NCBI RefSeq assembly: GCF_036169555.1
Contig: NZ_CP108032.1
Coordinates: 6,820,001 to 6,884,000 of the forward strand
Direction of reading: 5' to 3'
DNA from: Streptomyces sp. NBC_00306
Lineage (GTDB): Bacteria > Actinomycetota > Actinomycetes > Streptomycetales > Streptomycetaceae
DNA length: 64,000 bases
Positions 8,507 through 16,801 of the stretch are shown here, piece by piece. Both the position numbers and the translations under genes were made by a program. The stretch's first letter is position 1; each line of letters opens with the position of its first letter. The notes below the pieces were generated by a model. The model was not told the DNA's origin. It ran no database searches and saw nothing but the letters and a program-made list of their open reading frames with translations.

Positions 8507-9145
8507 ATGCTCTCCACCGACCGTCTTCTCGCCTTCGCGGCGATGTCCTTCCTGCTGATCGTGATACCCGGCCCGAGCGTGCTGTTCGTGGTCGGGAGGG
8601 CACTGGCGCAGGGCCGTCGCGCCGCGCTGACCACCGTCGTGGGGAACACGCTCGGTGCCTACGTCCTCGTCGTCGCCGTGGCCCTCGGGGTCGGTGCCGT
8701 GGTCGAACGCTCGGTCGTCGTCTTCACGACGCTGAAGCTGGTGGGCGCCGCGTACCTGGTGTATCTGGGGATCAAGGCCGTACGGGAACGCGGGTCGTTG
8801 CATGCCGCGTTCTCGGGCGACGCCCCTGTGCACAGCAGTTGGCGCACGCTCGCGGACGGGTTCGCCGTCGGGGTGGCCAACCCGAAGACCATCGTGTTCT
8901 TCGCCGCCGTGCTGCCGCAGTTCGTCGACCGCGGTCAGGGAAACGTCACGGGCCAGATGCTGCTGCTCGGCCTGGTCTTCAACGTCATCGCGCTGGCCTC
9001 CGACAGTGTCTGGGGGCTGGTCGCCGCCACCGCGCGGAGCTGGTTCGCCAGGTCGCCGCGGCGGCTGGCACTGGTCGGCGGAGTGGGCGGGGTGACCATG
9101 ATCGGCCTCGGCGTCACGGTCGCCGCGACGGGCCGCAAGGACTGA
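8507..9145 (+). CDS. LysE/RhtB family amino-acid exporter
   Basis: A 212-residue inner-membrane protein with about six hydrophobic segments. The start MLSTDRLLAFAAMSF at 8507 is typical for the family; the upstream ORF extension is not membrane-like. The N-terminal IVIPGPSVLFVVGRALAQGRRAAL is the LysE/RhtB signature, and GFAVGVANPKTIVFFAAVLPQFV (about 125-147) is the second conserved loop. It exports amino acids or derivatives using the proton gradient; the substrate is unknown. It lies 103 bp after tetR and may be co-regulated, though it seems to have its own promoter. Confidence 0.9.
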   Translation: MLSTDRLLAFAAMSFLLIVIPGPSVLFVVGRALAQGRRAALTTVVGNTLGAYVLVVAVALGVGAVVERSVVVFTTLKLVGAAYLVYLGIKAVRERGSLHAAFSGDAPVHSSWRTLADGFAVGVANPKTIVFFAAVLPQFVDRGQGNVTGQMLLLGLVFNVIALASDSVWGLVAATARSWFARSPRRLALVGGVGGVTMIGLGVTVAATGRKD

Positions 9146-9423
9146 CGCCGCCCGGTCCTCGTGCGCGGAGCCGGTGAGCATACGGAGGCGAGCACGGGGG
9201 GTGACCGGTGTGACGCTGCGGATACGCCGGCAGGTGCGCGAGCAGGCTCCCGGCCGAGGCCGGAACGGAGTGCCCGGCCGGCCCGCCCGGCCCGTCGCGC
9301 CGGGCTCGTCCTGCCTGGTCACGACCGATCCCGGCCCCGGAAAAAGGCAGTCACGGAGGGCCCTGAACCCCTGGTATTGTTGTCCATGTCGCCGCGGGGA
9401 TGCTCACGGCCGACACACACCTT

Positions 9424-9511
9424 GTCCGGGTGGCGGAATGGCAGACGCGCTAGCTTGAGGTGCTAGTGCCCTTTATCGGGCGTGGGGGTTCAAGTCCCCC
9501 CTCGGACACCA
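9424..9511 (+). tRNA. tRNA-Leu (anticodon GAG)
   Basis: An 88-nt cloverleaf: acceptor stem gtccggg/ctcggac, discriminator A, encoded CCA (9509-9511), anticodon stem ctagc/gctag with loop ttGAGgt, long class II variable arm (tgccctttatcgggcg) and T-arm gggggttcaagtccccc. Anticodon GAG reads CUC/CUU leucine codons. TATTGT at 9375-9380 may be its -10 box. A strong terminator follows at once. tRNA-Leu genes can be integration sites, but no integrase or repeated 3' end is seen. Confidence 0.97.
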
Positions 9512-9515
9512 CGGA

Positions 9516-9548
9516 GAAACCCCACATGATGTGGGGTTTCTTTTGTTT
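9516..9548 (+). terminator. Intrinsic terminator after tRNA-Leu
   Basis: A perfect 11-bp stem gaaaccccaca / tgtggggtttc with a tga loop is followed by ttttgttt. It is a textbook rho-independent terminator, 4 nt after the encoded CCA. Confidence 0.9.
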
Positions 9549-9566
9549 CCGGGCTCGAAAGGTACG

Positions 9567-9590
9567 CGGTCCGGTCCGGTCCGGTCCGGT
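9567..9590. repeat. Short CCGGT tandem repeat
   Basis: Four full ccggt units (9571-9590) plus a partial one lie in the spacer between tRNA-Leu and the acyl-CoA synthetase gene. Probably a slippage repeat without function. Confidence 0.5.
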
Positions 9591-9655
9591 TCGGGCCGCG
9601 CCCGCCCGGCCCGCGCACCGCGCTCACTCCGTGCCGGTCGCCCGGCGAGGCCCCC

Positions 9656-11485
9656 TCACCGCCGGTAGAGCGCGTTGATGTCCGCCGCGTACGCTCCCGC
9701 GATCGCCCGCCGCTTGAGCTTCAGCGTCGGTGTCATCAGACCGGAGTCCAGCGTGAACTCCCTCGGCAGGATCCGGAAGGCGCGGATGGACTCCGCCTGC
9801 GACACCCGGGTGTTGGCCCGGGAGACCGCGCGCTGGATCTGGGCCCTCAGGTCCTCGTCGTCCGTCATCGCCGACACGTCCCACTGCGGCTTCCCCTTCA
9901 GGGCCAGCCAGTGCGCCAGCGCCTCCGGGTCCACCGTGATCAGGGCGGCGATGTACGGCTGGTCGTCGCCGACGATCAGGCACTGGGAGATCAGCGGATG
10001 GTGGCGCAGCTGCTCCTCCAGCGGCAGCGGGGCCACGCTCTTGCCGCCGCTGGTGATGATGATGTCCTTCTTGCGGCCCGTGATGACGAGGTAGCCCTCC
10101 TCGTCGAGATGGCCGGTGTCACCGGTGGCGAACCACCCGTCCCGCAGCACCGCCTCGGTGGCCTTCGGGTTGTTGAGATAGCCCGCGAAGACCGTCTCGC
10201 CGGCCACCCACACCTCGCCGTCCTCCGCGATGTGCACCGCGCAGCCCGGAATCGGCCGGCCCACCGTGCCGAACCTGACCTCGCCCGGCGGCTGTGCCGT
10301 GATCGCTCCCGCGGTCTCGGTGAGGCCGTAGCCGTCGTACACGGTGACGCCCGCGCCCGCGAAGAACAGCCCGAGCTCGCGGCGGAGAGTGGAGCCGCCC
10401 GAGACCGCGGTGCGTACCTGGCCGCCCAGTACCGCACGCAGTTTGGTGTACACCAGACGGTCGTACACGGCGTGCAGGACCTTCAGCGAAGGACCCGGAC
10501 CGTGGCCCGCGCCGGTCGACTGGCGCTCCAGGGACTCCGCGTAACGCACCGCGACGGCGGCGGCCTTGTCGAAGAGGCCGAGGTTGCCCGCGCCCTCGGC
10601 GGTCCGGCGGGCCTTGTGGAAGATCTTCTCGAAGATGTACGGCACCGCGAACAGGAACGTCGGCCGGAACGACGACAGGGCCGGCAGCAGCGACTCGGGG
10701 CTCAGATCGGGCTGATGGCCCAGCCGTATGCCGCCGCGCAGACACGCGACCCCGACCATCAGGCCGTAAATGTGCGCGACGGGAAGAAAGTTGAGGATCG
10801 ACGGCTGCACACCGGGTTCGGCGAGAATGCCGCCCCACCCTTCGAGCAGGATGTCGCACTCGGCGGCGAGGTTGCCGTGCGTGATGAGGCAGCCCTTGGG
10901 GCTGCCGGTGGTGCCGGAGGTGTAGGTGATCGCGGCGATCTGGTCCGGCAGCACCGCGGCACGGTGACGGTGGATCATCTCGTCGTCCAGCGTGAGCCCT
11001 TCCTCGACGAGGGTCGCCACACAGCCCCGGTCCATCTGCCAGATCGCGGTCAGCGCCGACTGTGAGTCGGAGGCCGCCGCGACCGTCATCGCGTGGTTCT
11101 CGTGCTCGACCACGATCGCCCTGACCTGGGCGTCGTTGAGGATCCAGCGCACCTGCTCGATGGACGAGGTGGGATACACGGGAACGATCTCCGCGCCCAC
11201 CGACCACAGGGCGTGGGCCAGCACCGTCCACTCGTAGCGCGTACGGGACATGAGCGCGACGCGGTCGCCGAAGCGGATGCCGTTGGCCAGGAACCCCTTG
11301 GCCACGGCGACGACTTGATCGCACAGCTCCCGCGCGGTCACCGGCTCCCAGGTGCCCTCGTCCCGCCCGGTACGGCGTGACACCTGCACGAGGGAGGGAT
11401 GGCGCAGAGCGGCCTCGAACACCGAATCGGCGAGGCCGCCCGTGCGTTCGTACCCTGGACGGAACGGAGGACCGTGTCCTTGCAT
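9656..11485 (-). CDS. Long-chain acyl-CoA synthetase (AMP-binding)
   Basis: A 609-residue adenylate-forming enzyme. The start MQGHGPPF at 11485 has aagggagagg upstream; the longer ORF has no support. Motifs: YTSGTTGSPKG (P-loop, about 190-200), GYGLTETAGAIT (adenine-binding, about 385), GWFATGDTGHLDEEGYLVITGRKKDIIITSGGKSVAP (hinge, about 465-500). It activates fatty acids with ATP and CoA for degradation or lipid synthesis. It is monocistronic; a 14-bp palindrome in its upstream region may be the site of a fatty-acid-responsive repressor (inference). Confidence 0.92.
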   Translation of the reverse strand: MQGHGPPFRPGYERTGGLADSVFEAALRHPSLVQVSRRTGRDEGTWEPVTARELCDQVVAVAKGFLANGIRFGDRVALMSRTRYEWTVLAHALWSVGAEIVPVYPTSSIEQVRWILNDAQVRAIVVEHENHAMTVAAASDSQSALTAIWQMDRGCVATLVEEGLTLDDEMIHRHRAAVLPDQIAAITYTSGTTGSPKGCLITHGNLAAECDILLEGWGGILAEPGVQPSILNFLPVAHIYGLMVGVACLRGGIRLGHQPDLSPESLLPALSSFRPTFLFAVPYIFEKIFHKARRTAEGAGNLGLFDKAAAVAVRYAESLERQSTGAGHGPGPSLKVLHAVYDRLVYTKLRAVLGGQVRTAVSGGSTLRRELGLFFAGAGVTVYDGYGLTETAGAITAQPPGEVRFGTVGRPIPGCAVHIAEDGEVWVAGETVFAGYLNNPKATEAVLRDGWFATGDTGHLDEEGYLVITGRKKDIIITSGGKSVAPLPLEEQLRHHPLISQCLIVGDDQPYIAALITVDPEALAHWLALKGKPQWDVSAMTDDEDLRAQIQRAVSRANTRVSQAESIRAFRILPREFTLDSGLMTPTLKLKRRAIAGAYAADINALYRR

Positions 11486-11949
11486 CGTGGCCTCTCCCTT
11501 CCCCACCCCCGGGGCGCCGTGCCGTGCACTCAGGGAGCGCAAGATACCGTCCGGACGGTCCGGCTGCCTAGGTTCCGGGCACATCGGCACATTTTCCGTG
11601 TGCATGGCGCCCGCTCGGGACGCGGAATGACGGTGCGTCATGCCGGTCGGAGTCGCGCCGCAGGGGCCCGTGACCTGCCCGCCGCCCCCGTTCCTGTCCG
11701 CGGATCCGGTGTCGCGGCGCAGCTCGTACGCCCCGTGCTGTGGAGCGACCGGGTGAACTGCCTCCGCCACGCACCACGCACGCGAGGTCCCCGGGCATAG
11801 GTGGTGTGTCTGCCGCCCGGGCGGACCCCTTCGTCCAGGGGAGACCCGTCGCGCGGGAGCGGTGGCGTCGAGCGCATCACCCGACGAGGGCCCAGTCGCA
11901 CGTGACCGGTCACGACCGGCGCGTGTCTCGTCCCGTCCCGGAGCTGCCC
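11486..11949. other. 464-bp divergent intergenic region (acyl-CoA synthetase / GtrA)
   Basis: No gene could be supported. It contains a perfect 14-bp palindrome at 11546-11559 (listed separately). The open frames that cross it are 5' extensions of flanking genes without ribosome sites. Confidence 0.5.
11546..11559. promoter_or_regulatory. 14-bp perfect palindrome upstream of acyl-CoA synthetase gene
   Basis: accgtccggacggt reads the same on both strands and lies 61 bp upstream of the acyl-CoA synthetase start. Its size and symmetry suit a TetR-type (FadR-like) repressor operator. The regulator is not in the window. Confidence 0.4.
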
Positions 11950-12432
11950 ATGCACGAGGCGAAGCCGAGGCACAACGCGACGCCGCCCCCGCTGATGCGC
12001 GAGATGCTGCGGTTCGGCACGGTCGGCGGCCTCGGTGTGGCGGTGAACTTCGCCGTGTTCAATCTGTGCCGCGCGGCCACGTCCGAGTCGGTCGTGCGAT
12101 GCAGTATCGCCGGCACCGCCGCGGCGATCGTCTTCAACTACCTGGGCTATCGCTACTTCACCTACCGCGAGAGGGACAAGCGCAGCCCCGCCCGGCAGTT
12201 CTCCCTGTTCGTCGCCTTCAGCCTCGTCGGTCTGCTGATCGAGAACGGAACGCTCTACGCGGCGACCTACTGGCTCGGCTGGAACGGCGTCCTGCAGAAC
12301 AACCTGGTGAAGGCACTCGGCCTCGCGGCCGCGACGGCCTTCCGGTTCTGGGCGTACCGCACCTGGGTCTTTCTGCTGCCGTCCGGCGCACACAGGCGGG
12401 ACTCCCCGGCGCCTCAGGGCCGTGGGTCCTGA
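11950..12432 (+). CDS. GtrA family membrane protein
   Basis: A 160-residue protein with four hydrophobic segments (about residues 17-37, 45-62, 80-100, 115-135). Start MHEAKPRHN at 11950 has cccggagc 6 nt upstream. MLRFGTVGGLGVAVNFAVFNL and FNYLGYRYFTYRER are the GtrA/DPMS signature regions. GtrA-type proteins help flip or deliver polyprenyl-phosphate-linked sugars for cell-surface polymers. It converges with a CDP-alcohol phosphatidyltransferase gene 35 bp away; whether it belongs with the glycosyltransferase cluster downstream is unknown. Confidence 0.85.
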   Translation: MHEAKPRHNATPPPLMREMLRFGTVGGLGVAVNFAVFNLCRAATSESVVRCSIAGTAAAIVFNYLGYRYFTYRERDKRSPARQFSLFVAFSLVGLLIENGTLYAATYWLGWNGVLQNNLVKALGLAAATAFRFWAYRTWVFLLPSGAHRRDSPAPQGRGS

Positions 12433-12467
12433 GAGCTGTGCCGCAATGCGCGTACGGGCCGGGCCCG

Positions 12468-13253
12468 TTACGCAGCCGAGCTGTGCCGCACCGCGTCCGC
12501 CGCCGTACGACGCGGCGATGCGAAGACCTCCGACTCCGGAACGTTCCGCACCCGCCACAGGTACCTGATGTCCCGGCCGAACGACCACAGCAGGAGGCCC
12601 AGCGCCATGCCCACGGCCGTCAGCGCCGGCCACTGCGGCAGGATTTCCGCGCCCACCACCAGGAGCACGATCCCCTGGAGCGCCGCCACCGTCTTGCGGG
12701 CCGTGCTCGGGGGGAGGGCGCCGTTCAGCCAGGGGAGGACGCGGGCCGCGGCGACGAACGCGTAGCGCATCGTGCCGATCAGCAGCACCCAGGGACCCAG
12801 CGACATGGCGACATAGATGCTGAGCACCAGGATGAGGAAGGCGTCGACCTCCATGTCGAAGCGCGCCCCGAGTGCGGACGACGTTCCCGTGCGCCGGGCC
12901 ACCTTGCCGTCGACCGCGTCGAGTATCAGCGCCACCGCTGTCAGGGCGACCAGCACGGTGACCGGGCGGGGGCTCTCGAAGGAGTCCGCGACGAGCGCGG
13001 TCACTCCGCCGACGAGCGTGGCCCGGGCGAGCGTGACGCGGTTGGCCGCGCCGAAGGAGCGGAGCCAGGAGCGGGACAGGGCGCGGGTGAGCACGGCCCA
13101 GGTGACGAGCGCGAACGCCAGGCCCGTCAGCCACCCCGCGAGCCCCAGACCCATCGCCGATCCGAGGAGGGCGAGCAGCAGCAGTTGAGCACCCGCACCC
13201 ACGGCCGTCTCCTGGTGCAGGAGCCTCCTGTCGAGCGTGTCGTTCAAGGTCAC
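12468..13253 (-). CDS. CDP-alcohol phosphatidyltransferase family protein
   Basis: A 261-residue integral membrane enzyme. The GTG start at 13253 (VTLNDTLDRR) is preceded by ggagg with good spacing. The full family signature DGKVARRTGTSSALGARFD..D (DG-x2-AR-x8-G-x3-D-x3-D) is intact near residues 110-132, so it should be active. It transfers a phosphoalcohol from a CDP-linked donor to an acceptor alcohol, as in phospholipid synthesis; the actual alcohol cannot be told. About six transmembrane segments. It is divergent from the MDR dehydrogenase gene across a 109-bp gap. Confidence 0.88.
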   Translation of the reverse strand: MTLNDTLDRRLLHQETAVGAGAQLLLLALLGSAMGLGLAGWLTGLAFALVTWAVLTRALSRSWLRSFGAANRVTLARATLVGGVTALVADSFESPRPVTVLVALTAVALILDAVDGKVARRTGTSSALGARFDMEVDAFLILVLSIYVAMSLGPWVLLIGTMRYAFVAAARVLPWLNGALPPSTARKTVAALQGIVLLVVGAEILPQWPALTAVGMALGLLLWSFGRDIRYLWRVRNVPESEVFASPRRTAADAVRHSSAA

Positions 13254-13362
13254 CGTGTGTCCTCCGGCTGTGTGACAGAGTCCGTGAGTGCCGCGTACCG
13301 TGTCCGCGGCTTCGTAAAGATCAGTACGTGGACCGCTGCCCGAATGTTCAGGAGGACGCCTC

Positions 13363-14355
13363 ATGGAGCTCACCGCCCGCGCCTTCTGGCTCCGCTCACC
13401 CGGCCACGGAGAGATCCGGGACGTGTCCCTGCCGGCCCCCACGGACGACGACGTCGTGGTGCGCACCCTCTACTCGGGGGTGAGCCGAGGGACGGAGACT
13501 CTCGTCTTCCGGGGCGGAGTTCCGGAGAACCAGCACACGACGATGCGGGCGCCGTTCCAGGAGGGCGACTTCCCGGGCCCGGTGAAGTACGGGTACCTCA
13601 ATGTCGGCCTGGTGGAAGCGGGGCCGCGGGAGCTGGTCGGCCGTACCGTCTTCTGTCTCTACCCGCACCAGACCCGCTATGTCGTCCCCGCGAGCGCCGT
13701 GACACCGGTGCCGGACGGGGTGCCCGCCGCGCGGGCCGTGCTGGCCGGAACCGTGGAGACCGCGGTGAACGCCCTGTGGGACGCCGCGCCGCTGGTCGGC
13801 GACCGGATCGCCGTCGTCGGAGCGGGCATGATCGGCGCGTCGGTGGCCGCCGTCCTCGCCCGGTTCCCCGCCGTACGCGTCCAGTTGGTCGACGCCGACC
13901 CCGGCCGTGCCACCGTCGCCAAGGCCCTCGGGGTCGACTTCGCGCTCCCCGAGGAAGCCAAGGGCGACTGCGATCTCGTCGTCCACGCCAGCGCCACCGA
14001 GGCCGGGCTCACCCGCTCGCTGGAGTTGCTCGCCCCGGAGGGGACGGTTCTCGAACTGAGCTGGTACGGCGACCGCCGCGTCAGCCTGCCGCTCGGGGAG
14101 GCCTTCCACTCCCGCCGGCTGGTCGTCCGCAGCAGCCAGGTGGGGACCGTGTCCCCGGCCCGGGGCTCCCGCCGGACGTTCGCCGACCGGCTCGCCATCG
14201 CGCTCGATCTTCTCGCGGACCCCGTCTTCGACACGTTCGTCACCGGCGAGTGCGCGTTCGACGAGCTTCCGGAGGTACTGCCGCGGCTCGCCTCGGGCGA
14301 CCTGCCTGCGATGTGTCTCCGGGTTCTGTACGAATCTGCTGCTGATCCGGCCTGA
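13363..14355 (+). CDS. MDR-type alcohol dehydrogenase-like protein, first gene of pterin-like cluster
   Basis: A 330-residue medium-chain dehydrogenase/reductase homologue with aggagg 7 nt before the ATG. The N-terminal GroES-like part includes YSGVSRGTETLVFRGG (about 39-54). The Rossmann motif VVGAGMIGASVAAVLARFPAVRVQLVDAD lies near 147-175. The GHE catalytic-zinc motif and Cys cluster of classical zinc alcohol dehydrogenases are absent, so it is probably zinc-independent. It is followed by four co-directional genes, three linked by 4-nt overlaps, and probably starts that operon. The substrate is unknown; context suggests a step on a pterin/flavin-like or glycosylated intermediate. Confidence 0.85.
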   Translation: MELTARAFWLRSPGHGEIRDVSLPAPTDDDVVVRTLYSGVSRGTETLVFRGGVPENQHTTMRAPFQEGDFPGPVKYGYLNVGLVEAGPRELVGRTVFCLYPHQTRYVVPASAVTPVPDGVPAARAVLAGTVETAVNALWDAAPLVGDRIAVVGAGMIGASVAAVLARFPAVRVQLVDADPGRATVAKALGVDFALPEEAKGDCDLVVHASATEAGLTRSLELLAPEGTVLELSWYGDRRVSLPLGEAFHSRRLVVRSSQVGTVSPARGSRRTFADRLAIALDLLADPVFDTFVTGECAFDELPEVLPRLASGDLPAMCLRVLYESAADPA

Positions 14356-14433
14356 ACAAGGAGAACAGGCCGGCCGTACTACACGACAGACCCCGGCAGG
14401 GGGTCAGAGGCGCCGTACCTGGAGGATCGTCCG

Positions 14434-14832
14434 TTGTTCAGCATCACCGTCCGCGATCACCTCATGATCGCTCACAGCTTCCGTGGAGAGGTCTTCGGAC
14501 CCGCGCAGCGCCTGCACGGAGCGACCTTCCTCGTGGACGCCACGTTCCGGCGTGCCGAACTCGACGCCGACAACATCGTCGTCGACATCGGCCTCGCCAC
14601 CACCGAGCTGGGCACCGTCGTGGCCGCGCTGAACTACCGCAACCTCGACGACGAGCCCGACTTCGCGGGCATCAACACCTCCACGGAGGCGCTGGCCAAG
14701 GTCATCGCCGACCGTCTCGCCGACCGGGTGCACGCCGGTGCACTGGGCGAAGGCGCCCGGGAGATCGCCGGCATCACGGTCACCCTGCACGAGTCCCACA
14801 TCGCGTGGGCGAGTTACGAGCGAACGCTGTGA
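14434..14832 (+). CDS. 6-pyruvoyl-tetrahydropterin synthase / QueD-like protein with altered active site
   Basis: A 132-residue T-fold protein. It starts with TTG at 14434, supported by ggagga 7 nt upstream. Homology to QueD/PTPS shows in IAHSFRG, RLHGATF (about 26-32), the middle helix with [15 protein letters not shown] and the terminal HES motif. Compared with E. coli QueD, zinc ligands H16 and H31 match H14 and H28, but the third ligand (H33) is Ala30, the catalytic Cys27 position is Ala24, and the LDHHYLND segment is LNYRNLDD. It is unlikely to be a standard 6-carboxytetrahydropterin synthase and may act on a related pterin or pyrimidine, or be non-catalytic. The glycosyltransferase gene overlaps it (GTGA). 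Confidence 0.82.
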   Translation: MFSITVRDHLMIAHSFRGEVFGPAQRLHGATFLVDATFRRAELDADNIVVDIGLATTELGTVVAALNYRNLDDEPDFAGINTSTEALAKVIADRLADRVHAGALGEGAREIAGITVTLHESHIAWASYERTL

Positions 14833-15959
14833 CGCCCGTGGACCGTGCCGACGCCGCCACCCCGCCCTCGCGCGCGGTGCACTTCGTCATGCCCGGTGGT
14901 GTCGACGACCCCGCCGCACCCAGCGGCGGCAACGTGTACGACCGCCGGGTCTGCCGGGACCTGTCCCGTATCGGCTGGCAGGTCCACGAGCACACCGTCG
15001 CGGGCGGCTGGCCGCAGCCCGACGCCGCGGCCCGCAACGAACTGCGCCGCATCCTGGCCGAGCAGGCCGACGGTTCCCTCGTCCTCGTCGACGGAATCGT
15101 CGCCTGCGGGGTGCCCGACATCGTCGTCCCCGAGGCGGAGCGGCTGCGCCTGGTGGTCCTGGTGCATCTGCCTCTCGGCGACGAGACGGGGCTGGTCGCC
15201 GCCAAGGCGGCGGAGCTGGACGCCCTGGAGCGCGACACCCTGCGCGCCGTCAGGGCGGTCGTGGTGACGAGCCATTGGGCGGCACGCCGCCTCGCGGCCC
15301 ACCACCGGCTCGCACCCGACCGGCTCCATGTCGCCGCCCCCGGCGTCGACACCGAGCCCGCGGCACCCGGCACCGACGGTGTCTCGCGGCTGCTGTGCGT
15401 GGCGGCCGTGACTCCGCGCAAGGGCCAGTACCGGCTGGTGAAGGCGCTTGCGGGCGTCGCGGACCTGCCCTGGTCCTGTCTGTGCGTCGGCGGCCTCGAC
15501 CACGACCCCGGCTACGTCTCCGGGCTGCGTGAGCTCATCGGCAACTCCGGTCTCTCCGACCGTGTCCGGCTCGCGGGTCCGCTCCCGCGGGAAGAACTCG
15601 CCGCCCACTACGCCGCCGCCGATCTGCTCGTCCTCACCTCGTACGCCGAGACGTACGGCATGGCCGTCACCGAGGCACTCGCCCACGGCGTGCCCGTCCT
15701 CGCGACGGCCGTGGGCGGACTTCCCGAGGCGGTCGGCCGGGCACCCGACGGCAGTGTGCCGGGCATCCTCGTCCGGTCCGAGGACCCGTCGGCCCTCCCG
15801 GCGGCGCTCCGCCGCTGGTTCGACGAGCCCGAACTGCGCCGGCAACTGAAGGCGGCGGCACTCGGCCGCCGCGCCGTGCTCGACGGCTGGGAGTCGACAG
15901 CGCGTCATCTCGCCGGAGCACTCGAACACCTCCTGCACGAACCCCGGAGGGTCGCATGA
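14829..15959 (+). CDS. GT4-family glycosyltransferase
   Basis: A 376-residue GT-B fold enzyme. The GTG at 14829 overlaps the TGA of the preceding gene, indicating translational coupling; a start 8 codons earlier is possible. The C-terminal half has [20 protein letters not shown] (about 185-205), [46 protein letters not shown] (about 245-290) with the ETYGMAVTE pattern of GT4 retaining enzymes. It transfers a sugar from a nucleotide donor. In a pterin-like cluster it may glycosylate the product, as pterin glycosyltransferases do in cyanobacteria, or build a lipid-linked glycan with the flippase-like gene; context alone does not decide. Confidence 0.88.
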   Translation: MTPVDRADAATPPSRAVHFVMPGGVDDPAAPSGGNVYDRRVCRDLSRIGWQVHEHTVAGGWPQPDAAARNELRRILAEQADGSLVLVDGIVACGVPDIVVPEAERLRLVVLVHLPLGDETGLVAAKAAELDALERDTLRAVRAVVVTSHWAARRLAAHHRLAPDRLHVAAPGVDTEPAAPGTDGVSRLLCVAAVTPRKGQYRLVKALAGVADLPWSCLCVGGLDHDPGYVSGLRELIGNSGLSDRVRLAGPLPREELAAHYAAADLLVLTSYAETYGMAVTEALAHGVPVLATAVGGLPEAVGRAPDGSVPGILVRSEDPSALPAALRRWFDEPELRRQLKAAALGRRAVLDGWESTARHLAGALEHLLHEPRRVA

Positions 15960-16801
15960 CCGCCACCGAAGTGCCTCGTTACGCCCCCGAGTGGCTGGAG
16001 CTGCGCGAGCCCGCCGACGCGGCCGCACGCGCGCGTGAACTCCTCGCCCCCCTGATCAGCGCTCTGACGAGTGGTCAGGACGACGGCACGGGTCTCGTGA
16101 TCCACGACCTCGGCTGCGGCAGCGGGTCCATGGGCCGCTGGCTCGCCCCCCGGCTGACCGGCGCGCAGCACTGGGTCCTGCACGACCGCGATCCCGAACT
16201 GCTCGTGCTGGCCGCCGACCGAACCCCCCGGACCGCCGACGACGGCAGCCCCGTCACGGTCGCGACCGTACACGGTGATCTCGCCGGTCTCACCGCCGCG
16301 ACGCTCGCGGGCGCCTCGCTCGTGACGGCGTCGGCCCTGCTGGACGTCCTGACCCGCGAGGAGATCGACTCTCTCGCCGCGGCCTGTGCCGAGGCCGGCT
16401 GCCCGGCGCTGCTGGCCCTGTCCGTCATGGGCCGGGTCGAACTGACCCCCGCCGACCCGCTCGACGCCGAGATCCAAGAGGCGTTCAACGCCCACCAGCG
16501 GCGCGGTGGACTGCTGGGCCCCGACGCGGTGACGCAGGCCTCGGAGGCCTTCGCACGGCACGGCATGACCGTGCGGGTGCACGCCAGCCCGTGGCGGCTC
16601 GGCGCCGAGGAGTCGGAGCTGACGGGGGAGTGGCTGCAGGGCTGGGTCGGCGCCGCGTGCGAGGAACGCCCGGACCTCGGGCCGCGTGCCGTCGAGTATC
16701 TGCGGCGCCGCCTGGCGGCCTGCGCCGCGCGCGAGTTGGAGGTGGTCGTGCACCACAGCGATCTGCTGGCACTGCCCCGGCCGACGGGCGGGACGTCATG
16801 A
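15956..16801 (+). CDS. Class I SAM-dependent methyltransferase
   Basis: A 281-residue Rossmann-fold methyltransferase. ATG at 15956 overlaps the upstream stop (ATGA). Motif I is IHDLGCGSGSMGRWLAPRL (about 49-67), with HDRDPELLVLAADR (about 76-89) after it and a motif near VTVATVHGDLAG. Transmethylation target is unknown. It sits in the middle of a tightly coupled four-gene block, so it probably modifies the same product as the glycosyltransferase. Confidence 0.85.
   Translation: MTATEVPRYAPEWLELREPADAAARARELLAPLISALTSGQDDGTGLVIHDLGCGSGSMGRWLAPRLTGAQHWVLHDRDPELLVLAADRTPRTADDGSPVTVATVHGDLAGLTAATLAGASLVTASALLDVLTREEIDSLAAACAEAGCPALLALSVMGRVELTPADPLDAEIQEAFNAHQRRGGLLGPDAVTQASEAFARHGMTVRVHASPWRLGAEESELTGEWLQGWVGAACEERPDLGPRAVEYLRRRLAACAARELEVVVHHSDLLALPRPTGGTS

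Noticed and set aside
9424-9511. tRNA-Leu as an integration site for a mobile element
   Set aside because: No integrase, excisionase or repeated tRNA 3' end was found within the window; flanking genes are ordinary chromosomal genes.
9567-9590. Part of a CRISPR array or regulatory repeat
   Set aside because: It is a simple 5-bp slippage repeat of four units with no spacers.
11740-11949. Longer start for the GtrA gene
   Set aside because: The extra 70 residues are Arg/Pro-rich and not membrane-like; ATG 11950 has a ribosome site.
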